64,000 nt of DNA from Streptomyces neyagawaensis. GTDB lineage: Bacteria > Actinomycetota > Actinomycetes > Streptomycetales > Streptomycetaceae. Each line of letters opens with the position of its first letter. Position 1 is the first letter of the stretch. This document shows, piece by piece, positions 42,782 to 51,137 of this stretch. Position numbers and translations under genes: made by a program. Location: contig NZ_JAMGBG010000041.1 in assembly GCF_023516595.1 (NCBI RefSeq), positions 117,656-181,655 of the forward strand. Reading direction: 5' to 3'. The notes beneath the pieces are model-generated. The model ran no database searches and had not been told where the DNA came from. It saw only the letters and a list, made by a program, of their open reading frames with translations.

Positions 42782-43804
42782 ATGAGCGCACAGACATCCG
42801 GCCTCGCGATCGAGACCGCGGGTCTGGTGAAGACGTTCGGCGAGACCCGGGCCGTCGACGGCGTCGATCTCGCCGTGCCGGCCGGCACGGTCTACGGCGT
42901 CCTCGGCCCGAACGGCGCCGGCAAGACCACCACGGTGAAGATGCTCGCCACCCTGCTGCGACCCGACGGCGGTGAGGCCCATGTCTTCGGTCATGACGTC
43001 GTCCGCGAGGCCGACGAGGTACGCGGCAGGGTGAGCCTGACGGGGCAGTACGCCTCCGTGGACGAGGACCTGACCGGCACCGAGAACCTGGTGCTGCTCG
43101 GCCGTCTCCTCGGCCACGACAAACGGGCGGCGCGGCTGCGCTCCGAGCAGCTGCTGGAGGCCTTCGGGCTGAGCGAGGCCGCCGGCAAGCAGGTCAAGCA
43201 CTACTCGGGCGGCATGCGACGCCGGATCGACATCGCCGCGTCCATCCTGAACACCCCGGACCTGCTGTTCCTCGACGAGCCGACGACCGGTCTCGACCCG
43301 CGCAGCCGCAACCAGGTGTGGGACATCGTGCGCGCGGTGGTCGCCCAGGGCACGACGGTGTTGCTGACCACGCAGTATCTGGACGAGGCGGACCAGCTGG
43401 CGTCCCGGATCGCCGTGATCGACCGCGGCAAGGTGATCGCGGAGGGCACGAAGGGCGAACTGAAGGCGTCCGTGGGGGCCGGTTCCGTCCATCTGCGGCT
43501 GCGGGACGCCGCCCAGCGCCCGCAGGCCGAGGACATCCTGCGTCTCGCGCTCGACGCCGAGGTGCAGCGGGAGCCGGACCCGGTGGCGCTGACGGCGCGC
43601 GTGGGCGGCGGATCCGCCAACGGCCAGGGTGCCGCCGAGGCCGCGGCCCGCGCCCTCGCCGAGCTGGCCCGCGTCGGCGTCGTCGTCGACAACTTCTCGC
43701 TGGGGCAGCCCAGCCTGGACGAGGTGTTCCTCGCCCTCACCGGACACGACACGAAGGCCCACGACTCCCACATCGTCGAGAAGAAGGACGAGGCGGCGGC
43801 ATGA
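42782..43804 (+). CDS. ABC transporter ATP-binding protein (DrrA-type), second exporter
   Basis: A 340-residue ATPase with Walker A GPNGAGKTTT at about residue 44, Q-loop SLTGQYASVDEDLTGTENL, signature HYSGGMRRRIDIAAS, Walker B LLFLDEPTTGLDPRSRN and the switch TTQYLDEADQLASR. The C-terminal DrrA domain ends LDEVFLALTGHDTKAHDSHI, where DrrA proteins bind drug or partner permease. ATG 42782 follows GGAAGG. It is coupled by an ATGA overlap to the permease gene. Antibiotic resistance by efflux is typical of the family; the substrate is unknown here. Confidence 0.94.
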   Translation: MSAQTSGLAIETAGLVKTFGETRAVDGVDLAVPAGTVYGVLGPNGAGKTTTVKMLATLLRPDGGEAHVFGHDVVREADEVRGRVSLTGQYASVDEDLTGTENLVLLGRLLGHDKRAARLRSEQLLEAFGLSEAAGKQVKHYSGGMRRRIDIAASILNTPDLLFLDEPTTGLDPRSRNQVWDIVRAVVAQGTTVLLTTQYLDEADQLASRIAVIDRGKVIAEGTKGELKASVGAGSVHLRLRDAAQRPQAEDILRLALDAEVQREPDPVALTARVGGGSANGQGAAEAAARALAELARVGVVVDNFSLGQPSLDEVFLALTGHDTKAHDSHIVEKKDEAAA

Positions 43805-44649
43805 GCACCGCGACCAGCACCGACAGCAAGGAACTCGCCCCCGTCAGCGCCGAGTCGCTCGCCGCGCTGCTCATCACCAAGGAGCGCCCGCCGCGGCCCA
43901 GCGCGCTGTCCGCGTCGCTGACCTTCGGCTGGCGGGCCATCCTCAAGATCAAGCACGTCCCTGAGCAGCTGTTCGACGTCACCGCTTTCCCGATCATGAT
44001 GGTGCTGATGTACACCTACCTCTTCGGCGGTGCCCTGGCGGGCTCCCCGAAGGAGTACATCCAGTTCCTGCTGCCGGGCATCCTGGTGATGTCGGTCGTG
44101 ATGATCACGATGTACACCGGTGTCTCGGTCAACACGGACATCGAGAAGGGGGTCTTCGACCGGTTCCGCTCGCTACCGATCTGGCGGCCGTCGACGATGG
44201 TCGGCTACCTCCTGGGCGACGCCCTGCGGTACGCCATCGCGTCCGTGGTGATGCTCACCGTCGGCCTGATCCTCGGCTACCGCCCGGACGGTGGCGTCGT
44301 GGGTGTGGTCGCCGGGGTCGCGCTGCTCATCGTCTTCTCGTTCGCGTTCTCGTGGATCTGGACGATGTTCGGGCTGATGCTGCGCACCGAGAAGTCGGTG
44401 ATGGGCGTCAGCATGATGGTGATCTTCCCGCTGACCTTCCTGTCCAACGTCTTCGTCGACCCGAGCACCATGCCGGGGTGGCTCCAGGCGTTCGTCAACA
44501 ACAGCCCGATCACCCATCTCGCCTCGGCGGTGCGCGAGCTGATGGCAGGCGAGTGGCCCACGGCCGAGATCGCCTGGTCGCTCGGCTGGTCCGCCCTGTT
44601 CGTGCTCGTCTTCGGGCCGATCACGATGCGGCTGTACAACCGCAAGTAG
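43801..44649 (+). CDS. ABC-2 type transporter permease (DrrB-like), second exporter
   Basis: A 282-residue permease with about six membrane helices. It starts with a 40-residue soluble N-terminus, then AFPIMMVLMYTYLFGGALAG. The DrrB-type loops are TDIEKGVFDRFRSLPIWRP and FVDPSTMPGWLQAFVNNSP. Its ATG overlaps the stop of the ATPase gene, and a 20-bp hairpin ends the operon. Together they form an exporter separate from the one at 2.1-3.9 kb, with which it shares layout but not close sequence. Confidence 0.93.
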   Translation: MSTATSTDSKELAPVSAESLAALLITKERPPRPSALSASLTFGWRAILKIKHVPEQLFDVTAFPIMMVLMYTYLFGGALAGSPKEYIQFLLPGILVMSVVMITMYTGVSVNTDIEKGVFDRFRSLPIWRPSTMVGYLLGDALRYAIASVVMLTVGLILGYRPDGGVVGVVAGVALLIVFSFAFSWIWTMFGLMLRTEKSVMGVSMMVIFPLTFLSNVFVDPSTMPGWLQAFVNNSPITHLASAVRELMAGEWPTAEIAWSLGWSALFVLVFGPITMRLYNRK

Positions 44650-44656
44650 CGGTCAC

Positions 44657-44705
44657 GCCATGAGGGCGCCCCCGGGAAGCATGTCCCCGGGGGCGCCCTC
44701 ATGGC
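44657..44705. terminator. Very strong bidirectional terminator
   Basis: A perfect 20-bp stem (44657-44676 with 44686-44705) with a nine-base loop lies between the convergent permease (ends 44649) and the potassium channel gene (ends 44710). Confidence 0.92.
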
Positions 44706-44709
44706 ATGG

Positions 44710-45810
44710 CTACGGCAGGTGCTTGGTCTCGGGGGTGATCTTTGTGCTCGGTGTGGCGCGGACGATTGTGATGAGCCGGTCCGTCAGCTGGAGTTCACCG
44801 ATCGACGGGTCGTCGTAGCCGAGCACCCGGTGGCCGCGCAGCACGCTGACGACCAGGTCCTCCGTCTCCCGTACCTTCCGCCCCACCTCGGCCTTTATGA
44901 CGGGCCGTTCGACGATGTCGAGGCCGCTGCCCTGCTGGATGAGGTCCTCCATGACCATGCCCGCGGCGGGGCTGAGCACCGAGAGACCGAGGAGCCGTCC
45001 GGCCGCGCTGGCACTGGTGATGACGACATCGGCCCCGGACTGCTTCAGCAGCGGCGCGTTCTCCTCCTCCCGTACCGCGGCCACGATCTTCGCGCCACGG
45101 TTCATCTGGCGCGCGGTCAGCGTGACCAGCACGGCGGTGTCGTCCCGGGCGGTGGAGATGATGATCTGCCGCGCCTTCTGCGCCTCGGCCCGCAGCAGCA
45201 CATCGCTCCGGGTCGCGTCCCCGACGATGCCCGCGTATCCATCGGCCGTCGCCGCCTCGATCACCTTGGAGCTGGGGTCGACGACGATGACCTGCTCCTT
45301 CTTCAGTCCCGTCGCGCAGACGGTCTGGATCGCCGACCGCCCCTTGGTCCCGAAGCCGACGACAACGGTGTGCTCCCTCAAGGCCGCCCTCCAGCGGTTC
45401 AGTCGCCATTCCTCGCGCGTGCGCTCCGTGAGGACCTCCAGCGTGGTGCCGACCAGGATGATCAGGAACAGCACGCGCAGCGGTGTGATCACGAAGATGT
45501 TGGTGAGCCGGGCGGCGTCACTGACCGGGGTGATGTCGCCGTACCCAGTGGTGGAGAGGGTGACGGTGGCGTAGTAGAACGCGTCCAGCAGGTCGACGCG
45601 GCCGTCCGAGTTGTCGTTGTAGCCGTCGTGGTCGGCATAGACGATGAACGCCGTCGCGACCAGGACGAGCAAGGCCATCGCCAGCCGCTTGCCGACCTGG
45701 TGACTGGGGCGCTCGACCTCCCTCTTCGGCAGCTTCACCGGATGCGTCACATGACGCTCGTCCGCCCTCCGGGCGATCACGTCATAACCCGGCAGTTTCA
45801 CGTGAAACAC
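44710..45810 (-). CDS. Potassium channel with RCK (TrkA-N) domain
   Basis: A 366-residue two-helix K+ channel. After a short cytoplasmic N-terminus and one helix (AMALLVLVATAFIVYADH) comes the pore with the filter TLSTTGYGDITP, then helix two (LTNIFVITPLRVLFLIILVG). The cytoplasmic RCK/Rossmann domain begins TVVVGFGTKGRSAI and contains VIVVDPSSKVIEAA, a dinucleotide- or Ca2+-gating module; a TrkA-C-like end follows. The GTG at 45810 makes the first codons MFHVKL from a parS site; GTG 45801 is a possible alternative start. Confidence 0.9.
   Translation of the reverse strand: MFHVKLPGYDVIARRADERHVTHPVKLPKREVERPSHQVGKRLAMALLVLVATAFIVYADHDGYNDNSDGRVDLLDAFYYATVTLSTTGYGDITPVSDAARLTNIFVITPLRVLFLIILVGTTLEVLTERTREEWRLNRWRAALREHTVVVGFGTKGRSAIQTVCATGLKKEQVIVVDPSSKVIEAATADGYAGIVGDATRSDVLLRAEAQKARQIIISTARDDTAVLVTLTARQMNRGAKIVAAVREEENAPLLKQSGADVVITSASAAGRLLGLSVLSPAAGMVMEDLIQQGSGLDIVERPVIKAEVGRKVRETEDLVVSVLRGHRVLGYDDPSIGELQLTDRLITIVRATPSTKITPETKHLP
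45795..45808. other. parS site inside the start of the K+ channel gene
   Basis: A perfect GTTTCACGTGAAAC palindrome. It encodes codons two to six of the channel read from GTG 45810, so ParB would bind directly over the translation start. Confidence 0.93.
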
Positions 45811-45861
45811 TCCCCGCTTCCCCGTACATCCCCTGGCCCCACTACGCCTTATGTGCCCTTT

Positions 45862-45875
45862 GTTTCACGTGAAAC
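45862..45875. other. parS site in the channel-moeA gap
   Basis: A second perfect GTTTCACGTGAAAC, 67 bases from the first, in the 101-bp gap between the channel start and the moeA stop. Confidence 0.93.
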
Positions 45876-45908
45876 CCTCGCGCCCTCACGTCAGTTGGGT
45901 ACAAGGAT

Positions 45909-45922
45909 GTTTCACGTGAAAC
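45909..45922. other. parS site at the end of moeA
   Basis: A third perfect GTTTCACGTGAAAC, 47 bases from the second. It encodes the last residues and the TGA of moeA (peptide ending VCFT). Confidence 0.93.
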
Positions 45923-47273
45923 ACACCTGGATTCCCGCGGTCGCCCAGGGCAGGTCGAGCAGCTCCAGCTCCTGACCGGGACGGGCACCGCCGGGTGGGA
46001 CGACGGCAAGGGCATCGGCGGTGGCGATGCCGCGGAGCATAGCGGGACCGTTGTAGTGCAGCGGTACGGCGTCGTCACCGCGCAGGGCGACCGGGATGAG
46101 CCGGGTGTCGTACGGGTGCCCGTGCACCGCCTCCCTCAGTGGCATCCCGTACCTCTCGGGCGCGGCCCGTCCGGCCAGGGTCCGCAGAAGGGGCTCGGCA
46201 AGGGTGAACAGCCCCGAGACCGCGGCCAGGGGGTTGCCCGGCAGGCCCACGAGATGCTGGTTCTCCCTGGTGCGGGCCAGCAGCATGGGGTGGCCGGGGC
46301 GCACCTTGACCCCGTCGACGAGGAGTTCGGCATCGAGGCGGCGCAGTGTGGGGTGCACATGGTCGACAGGTCCGGCGGCGGTACCGCCCGTGGTGACGAT
46401 CAGGTCGGCGGAGGAGGACCGCACGGCCTCGTACAGGGTGTCGGCGGCATCGCCGAGTCGGCGTACGGCGGTGACCTCGGCGCCGAGCGCACGGAGCCAG
46501 GACGGCAGCATCGGGCCGAGGGCGTCACGGATGAGGCCCTCGCGCGGAAGTCCCTCGGTGAGCAATTCGTCGCCCAGGACGAGCAGTTCCACGCGGGGGC
46601 GCGGCAGCACGGTCAGGGTGTCGTACCCGGCGGCCGCGGCGAGGCCCAGGGCGGCGGGGGTGAGCAGTGTGCCGAGCGGCAGCAGTTGGTCGCCGCTGCG
46701 GCACTCCTGGCCCCGGGGACGGATGTCCTGACCGTGCGCCATGTCCCGGGTGGCGTGCAGCCGGCCCTGCTCGTCGGTGCGGCCGTGTTCACTGCGCAGG
46801 ACGGCGGTGGTGTCGAGCGGGACGCGTGCGCCGGTGGCGATCCGGACCGCCTCGCCGTCGGTGAGCCGCTCGGGCTCGGCGTGCCCGGCCAGCACGCCGT
46901 CCTCCCGGACGGCCCAGGGGCCGGGCCCCGCGACCGCCCAGCCGTCCATCGCGGACGTGTCGAAGGAGGGCAGATCGGTGAGGGCGGTGAGAGGGGCGGC
47001 CAGCACCAGACCGAGGGCGTCCTCGACGGTGACGGAGAGCGGGGAGCGGCGTCCGCGGGAGCGGGCGGCCCGTTCGGCGACGGCGCGGGCCTCGGGCCAG
47101 GGGGTGGCCCGGTGGTGGGCGTCCTTCTTCGCCCGGTGCGCGGCGGGGCGGCCGTCGGCCGGGGTGCCGTCGGCGGGGCGGGGGGCGCGCGGCCCTCGGG
47201 CTGGCCTGTCGTTGGCCACGGCCAGCGCCTCCTCCACATCCACGTCGAGTGCCTCGGCGTCCTGGGCGGTCAT
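45912..47273 (-). CDS. moeA: Molybdopterin molybdotransferase MoeA
   Basis: A 453-residue MoeA that inserts molybdate into adenylylated molybdopterin during molybdenum-cofactor synthesis. Landmarks are LPSFDTSAMDGWAVAGPGPW, RIATGARVPLDTTAVLRSEH, the MPT-binding region ADLIVTTGGTAAGPVDHVHP and VGLPGNPLAAVSGLFTLAEP. The N-terminal 80 residues are an extended charged leader (PADGTPADGRPAAHRAKKDA) before the usual domain. Its ATG overlaps the stop of the MobA-like gene, so both are one operon. The last codons are built by a parS site. Confidence 0.94.
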   Translation of the reverse strand: MTAQDAEALDVDVEEALAVANDRPARGPRAPRPADGTPADGRPAAHRAKKDAHHRATPWPEARAVAERAARSRGRRSPLSVTVEDALGLVLAAPLTALTDLPSFDTSAMDGWAVAGPGPWAVREDGVLAGHAEPERLTDGEAVRIATGARVPLDTTAVLRSEHGRTDEQGRLHATRDMAHGQDIRPRGQECRSGDQLLPLGTLLTPAALGLAAAAGYDTLTVLPRPRVELLVLGDELLTEGLPREGLIRDALGPMLPSWLRALGAEVTAVRRLGDAADTLYEAVRSSSADLIVTTGGTAAGPVDHVHPTLRRLDAELLVDGVKVRPGHPMLLARTRENQHLVGLPGNPLAAVSGLFTLAEPLLRTLAGRAAPERYGMPLREAVHGHPYDTRLIPVALRGDDAVPLHYNGPAMLRGIATADALAVVPPGGARPGQELELLDLPWATAGIQVCFT

Positions 47274-48328
47274 CCGGCGTCCGGGGCGGAGTCGGGGGCG
47301 CCGGACCCGGTGGCCGAGGAGCCGGGCTTGGCGTCCGAGGAACCGGGCTTGGCGTCGGACGCGTCGGCGCCGGTCTCGTCGGCCCAGCCGAGAGCCAGGG
47401 CCGTGGCCTTGTGGGCGGCCTCGGCGACCGCTTCCGGGCCTCCCCCGGCCTTCGCGGCCGCGTAGCCGACGAGGAAGGTGGTCAGCGGGGCCGCGGGCCT
47501 GGCCACGTTGTGGGCGGCATCACGGGCGAGGTCGAGCAGCTCTCGGGTGTCGACGTCGAGATCGATGCCCAGCTCGTCCTTGACTGCGGAAATCCATTCA
47601 TCCAACACGTGGCCATGCTCCCTGATCCGTGCGCGGGCGGCGGCGATGTCGTCCCAGGTGTCGCAGTCGAACGACGCAAGGGGGTCGGTGATACGGGTGA
47701 GGCGGAGCGCCCCGACCAGCCGCCGCAGGGGCAGCCCGGCCGTCCCCCCGTGCTCGGCACGGAGCCGCGCCAGCTCCCGGCGCAGTGCGTCGGCCCGGTA
47801 CGCGGCCACGAGGGGCTGATCGCGGCCCTCGGAGTCGGTGACGAGGACGCCGTCGGCGGGAGCCGGGGCGGGCGGGGAGCCACCGGGGGCTCCGGTGGGC
47901 GGGGCCGTGCCGCCGGTGCCCTCGACGACATCCGGAGCCGCCCCGTGCGGCGGCACGGCGCTGCCGCGAAGGGTGTCGAGCAGCCGCCGTACCGTCTCCC
48001 CGGCGAGGAAGGGCAGGTCTGCGGAGAGGACGACGACGTACGGGGCGGTGGTGCGGCGGAGCCCGGCGTCCAACGCGGCGAGGGGGCCACCGCCGGGGGG
48101 TTCCTCGCGGGCCCACAGCACGGGACGGGCGGTGGGTCGGGGATCGGCGACGACGACGATCGTCCGCGCCCCCGCACAGGCGGCCAGCACCCGGTCGAGC
48201 AGGGCCCGTCCGCCGACGCGCACCCCGGGCTTGTCCGCGCCGCCGAGCCGCCGGGCGGCACCCCCGGCGAGCACGACGGCGTCGTACCCCTCGGTACCGG
48301 GGCCGTCCGGCGGCTCGTACGCGGTCAT
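47270..48328 (-). CDS. MobA-like nucleotidyltransferase fused to a DUF6457 domain
   Basis: A 352-residue fusion. The first 230 residues are a molybdenum-cofactor guanylyltransferase (MobA) domain: AVVLAGGAARRLGGADKPGV is the nucleotide-binding loop and VVVLSADLPFLAGETV holds the metal-binding Asp. Residues about 235-310 match DUF6457 (LDEWISAVKDELGIDLDVDT, ARDAAHNVARPAAPLTTFLV), often found beside moeA. The tail is repetitive (DAKPGSS twice). I start at ATG 48328; ATG 48349 has no ribosome binding site. It should add GMP to molybdopterin, working with the coupled moeA. Confidence 0.88.
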   Translation of the reverse strand: MTAYEPPDGPGTEGYDAVVLAGGAARRLGGADKPGVRVGGRALLDRVLAACAGARTIVVVADPRPTARPVLWAREEPPGGGPLAALDAGLRRTTAPYVVVLSADLPFLAGETVRRLLDTLRGSAVPPHGAAPDVVEGTGGTAPPTGAPGGSPPAPAPADGVLVTDSEGRDQPLVAAYRADALRRELARLRAEHGGTAGLPLRRLVGALRLTRITDPLASFDCDTWDDIAAARARIREHGHVLDEWISAVKDELGIDLDVDTRELLDLARDAAHNVARPAAPLTTFLVGYAAAKAGGGPEAVAEAAHKATALALGWADETGADASDAKPGSSDAKPGSSATGSGAPDSAPDAG

Positions 48329-48376
48329 CCCCCGAGTATGCGTGCCCATGCGATCACAGGGAACGCGGGGACGCCC

Positions 48377-48488
48377 GGTGATCCGGGGGGACGCCGGACA
48401 CGTCACCGGAGACGTCAGGTGATGCCGGGGGACGCCAGGGACGTCAGGTGATGCCGAGGGAAGCCCGGTGATGCCCGAGGACGCCGGG
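48377..48488 (+). repeat. Cluster of four degenerate GGTGAT-CC-GGGGACGCC repeats
   Basis: Copies of GGTGATNCCNRRGGANGCC begin at 48377, 48418, 48447 and 48468, spaced 41, 29 and 21 bases; two carry the longer GACGTCAGGTGATGCCG (48411, 48440). They fill the gap upstream of the MobA gene. No gene is visible there. Confidence 0.75.
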
Positions 48489-48542
48489 CGAACAAGGCCG
48501 CTCGCGAAGGTCGCCATCGGGAGACCCGTGCGACGACGACGG

Positions 48543-48576
48543 AGGCCGCCGACGCCGGAGGCGGGGTCGGCGGCCT
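48543..48576 (-). terminator. Terminator after the second keto-acid dehydrogenase operon
   Basis: A perfect 11-bp stem starting AGGCCGCCGAC with a twelve-base loop, 22 bases past the E2 stop at 48598 on the minus strand. Confidence 0.75.
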
Positions 48577-48597
48577 TCGACCGGGCAACGTACGAGG

Positions 48598-50133
48598 TCA
48601 GAGCGTGCGCAGCAGCACCGCCGGCTGTTCGACGCAGTCCGCGACGTAGCGCAGGAAGCCGCCCGCCGTGCCGCCGTCGCACACCCGGTGGTCGAAGGTG
48701 AGCGAGAGCTGCACCACCTGCCGTACCGCCAGCTCGCCCTGGTGGACCCATGGCTTCGGAACGATACGGCCGACGCCGAGCATGGCCGCCTCGGGGTGGT
48801 TGATGATCGGCGTGGAGCCGTCGACGCCGAACACGCCGTAGTTGTTCAGCGTGAAGGTGCCGCCGGTGAGCTGGGCGGGGGTGAGCGTCCCGGTCCGCGC
48901 GGCCTCGGTGAGCCGGGCGAACTCCGCGCTGAGCGACTCCGCGTCCCTCGCGTGGGCGTCCCGTACGACGGGCACGACGAGCCCTCGTTCGGTCTGCGCG
49001 GCGAACCCGATGTGCACCTGGTCGAGGCGCACGATCTCGCGGGCCTCCAGGTCGACCGTCGAGTTGAGCTCCGGGAAGCGGGCCAGCGCGGCGGTGCAGA
49101 TCCGGGCGAGCAGCGCGAGGAGGGAGATCTTCGGGCCGCCGGCCGCGTTCATGGCCCTGCGGGCATTCATCAGTTCCGTCGCGTCGGCGTCCACCCAGCA
49201 GGTGGCGTCGGGGATCTCGCGCCGGCTCCGGGAGAGCTTGTCGGCGACGGCACCGCGCACACCCCGCAGCGGGACACGGGTGCCGGCGGCGCTCTCGGCT
49301 CGCGGGGGCACCGCGACGGGCACCCCAGCGGACACCGGGGCAGGCTGTGCGACGGCCGTGGGGGCGGCCGGCGAGGTCACGACACCGGCGATGCCGGCCC
49401 GCAGCGCCTGCTCCACATCGGCCCTCATGATCAGTCCGTCGGGGCCCGAGCCACGCAGTTTCCGCAAGTCCAGCCCGTTCTCACGGGCGAGACGGCGGAC
49501 GAGGGGGGAGATCACGGGCACGGGACCGTCGCCACGCACCGGGTCAGAAGCGAACGGAGTGGCGTCGGTGAGCGCCCTTTCGGCGACCACGGCGGACACC
49601 CCACCGTTCGCCGCCCCACCGGCGGCCCCCGCCGAAGCAGTCGGAGCCGTCGCACGGGTCGAGGCCGTCGAAGCCGCCGGAGTCGTCGAAGCCGCGGGAG
49701 TCGTCGAAGCCGCCGGACTCACCGGAGTCGTCGGCCGTACCCTTCTGCGGCGCTTCGGCGCCTCCGAAGTGCCGTATCCCACCAGCACGTTCCCGGAGCC
49801 CTCGGCCTTCCCCGCGGAGTCCGCCCCCTGCGCGGCGGCCGCACCCTCTGCGGCACCCGAGGAGCCCGCGGACCCGCCGGCGACGGGGGCTCCCACCGCC
49901 ACTGTCAACAGCGGCGCCCCGACGGGCAGTTCCGTGCCCTCCTCGCCGAAACGGGCGGTGACGACACCGCCGTAGGGGCACGGCACCTCGACCATCGCCT
50001 TGGCCGTCTCGACCTCGACGACGGGCTGGTCGATGGCGACGACATCGCCGACCTGGACCAGCCAGCGGACGATCTCCGCCTCGGTGAGCCCCTCACCGAG
50101 GTCGGGCAGCTTGAACTCCAGGACCTGTGCCAT
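48598..50133 (-). CDS. Branched-chain 2-keto acid dehydrogenase E2, second operon
   Basis: A 511-residue lipoamide acyltransferase. The lipoyl domain (residues 3-80) holds VVEVETAKAMVEVPCPYG with the lipoyl Lys. The hinge is Ala/Thr/Ser-rich with the repeat PAASTT. The peripheral-subunit-binding domain reads SPLVRRLARENGLDLRKLRG. The catalytic domain ends QLSLTFDHRVCDGGTAGGFL with the active-site His and Asp. ATG 50133 overlaps the E1-beta stop by one base. It differs well from the 32-kb copy, so this is an old duplication. Confidence 0.94.
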   Translation of the reverse strand: MAQVLEFKLPDLGEGLTEAEIVRWLVQVGDVVAIDQPVVEVETAKAMVEVPCPYGGVVTARFGEEGTELPVGAPLLTVAVGAPVAGGSAGSSGAAEGAAAAQGADSAGKAEGSGNVLVGYGTSEAPKRRRRVRPTTPVSPAASTTPAASTTPAASTASTRATAPTASAGAAGGAANGGVSAVVAERALTDATPFASDPVRGDGPVPVISPLVRRLARENGLDLRKLRGSGPDGLIMRADVEQALRAGIAGVVTSPAAPTAVAQPAPVSAGVPVAVPPRAESAAGTRVPLRGVRGAVADKLSRSRREIPDATCWVDADATELMNARRAMNAAGGPKISLLALLARICTAALARFPELNSTVDLEAREIVRLDQVHIGFAAQTERGLVVPVVRDAHARDAESLSAEFARLTEAARTGTLTPAQLTGGTFTLNNYGVFGVDGSTPIINHPEAAMLGVGRIVPKPWVHQGELAVRQVVQLSLTFDHRVCDGGTAGGFLRYVADCVEQPAVLLRTL

Positions 50134-51137
50134 CAGTTCTCCGCCTCCCACTGCAGCCGTCCGACCGCGTCGAGGATCCGGTCGACGCCGGGCAGGTGGT
50201 GCCGCTCCAGCATCGGCGGCGGGTACGGGATGTCGAACCCGGCGACGCGCAGCACGGGCGCCTCCAGATGGTGGAAGCAGCGCTCGGTGACACGGGCCGC
50301 GATCTCGCCGCCCGGCCCGCCGAAGCCGCCGGACTCATGGACGACGACGGCCCGCCCGGTGCGCCGTACGGACGCGGCGACCGTCTCGTCGTCGAAGGGC
50401 ACCAGCGAGCGCAGATCGACGACTTCGAGGTCCCAGCCCTCGGCCGTGGCCGCCTCGGCGGCCTCCATGCAGACGGGCAGGGACGGGCCGTAGGTGATGA
50501 GCGTGGCGCTGCGGCCCGTGCGGCGCACGACCGCACGGCCGATCGGCTCGACGGCCTGCGGTTCCTCGGGGTTCCAGGAGTCCTTCGACCAGTACAGGCG
50601 CTTGGGCTCGAGGAAGACGACGGGGTCGTCGGAGGCGATGGCGGCGCGCAGCAGCCCGTAGGCGTCGGCGACGGTGGCGGGGGTGACGACATGGAGACCC
50701 GGGGTCGCGATGTAGTACGCCTCGGAGGAGTCGCTGTGGTGTTCGACGCCGCCGATGCCGCCGCCGTAGGGGACGCGGATGGTGATCGGCATCGGCATGG
50801 CTCCGCGCGTGCGGTTGCGCATGCGGGCGACATGGCTGATGAGCTGCTCGAACGCCGGGTAGGCGAACGCGTCGAACTGCATCTCGACGACCGGCCGGAG
50901 CCCGTACATCGCCATGCCGACGGCCGTGCCGAGGATGCCCGCCTCGGCGAGCGGGGTGTCGGTGACCCGGTCCTCGCCGAACTCCTTCGCGAGTCCGTCG
51001 GTGACCCGGAACACCCCGCCGAGGGTGCCGACGTCCTCGCCCATGACGTGCACCGTCGGGTCGGCGGTCATGGCGTCCCGGAGGGCCCGGGTGAGCGCCT
51101 GCGCCATGGTGGCGGGCTTGAGAGCGACGGTGGTCAT
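50133..51137 (-). CDS. Branched-chain 2-keto acid dehydrogenase E1 beta, second operon
   Basis: A 334-residue beta subunit with VHVMGEDVGTLGGVFRVTDG, RVTDTPLAEAGILGTAVGMA, VPYGGGIGGVEHHSDSSEAY and FDIPYPPPMLERHHLPGVDR. It closely parallels the 33.7-kb copy. Its start and stop each overlap the neighbouring genes by one base (ATGA type), so the three subunits are made from one transcript. It forms the E1 tetramer with the alpha subunit. Confidence 0.94.
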   Translation of the reverse strand: MTTVALKPATMAQALTRALRDAMTADPTVHVMGEDVGTLGGVFRVTDGLAKEFGEDRVTDTPLAEAGILGTAVGMAMYGLRPVVEMQFDAFAYPAFEQLISHVARMRNRTRGAMPMPITIRVPYGGGIGGVEHHSDSSEAYYIATPGLHVVTPATVADAYGLLRAAIASDDPVVFLEPKRLYWSKDSWNPEEPQAVEPIGRAVVRRTGRSATLITYGPSLPVCMEAAEAATAEGWDLEVVDLRSLVPFDDETVAASVRRTGRAVVVHESGGFGGPGGEIAARVTERCFHHLEAPVLRVAGFDIPYPPPMLERHHLPGVDRILDAVGRLQWEAEN

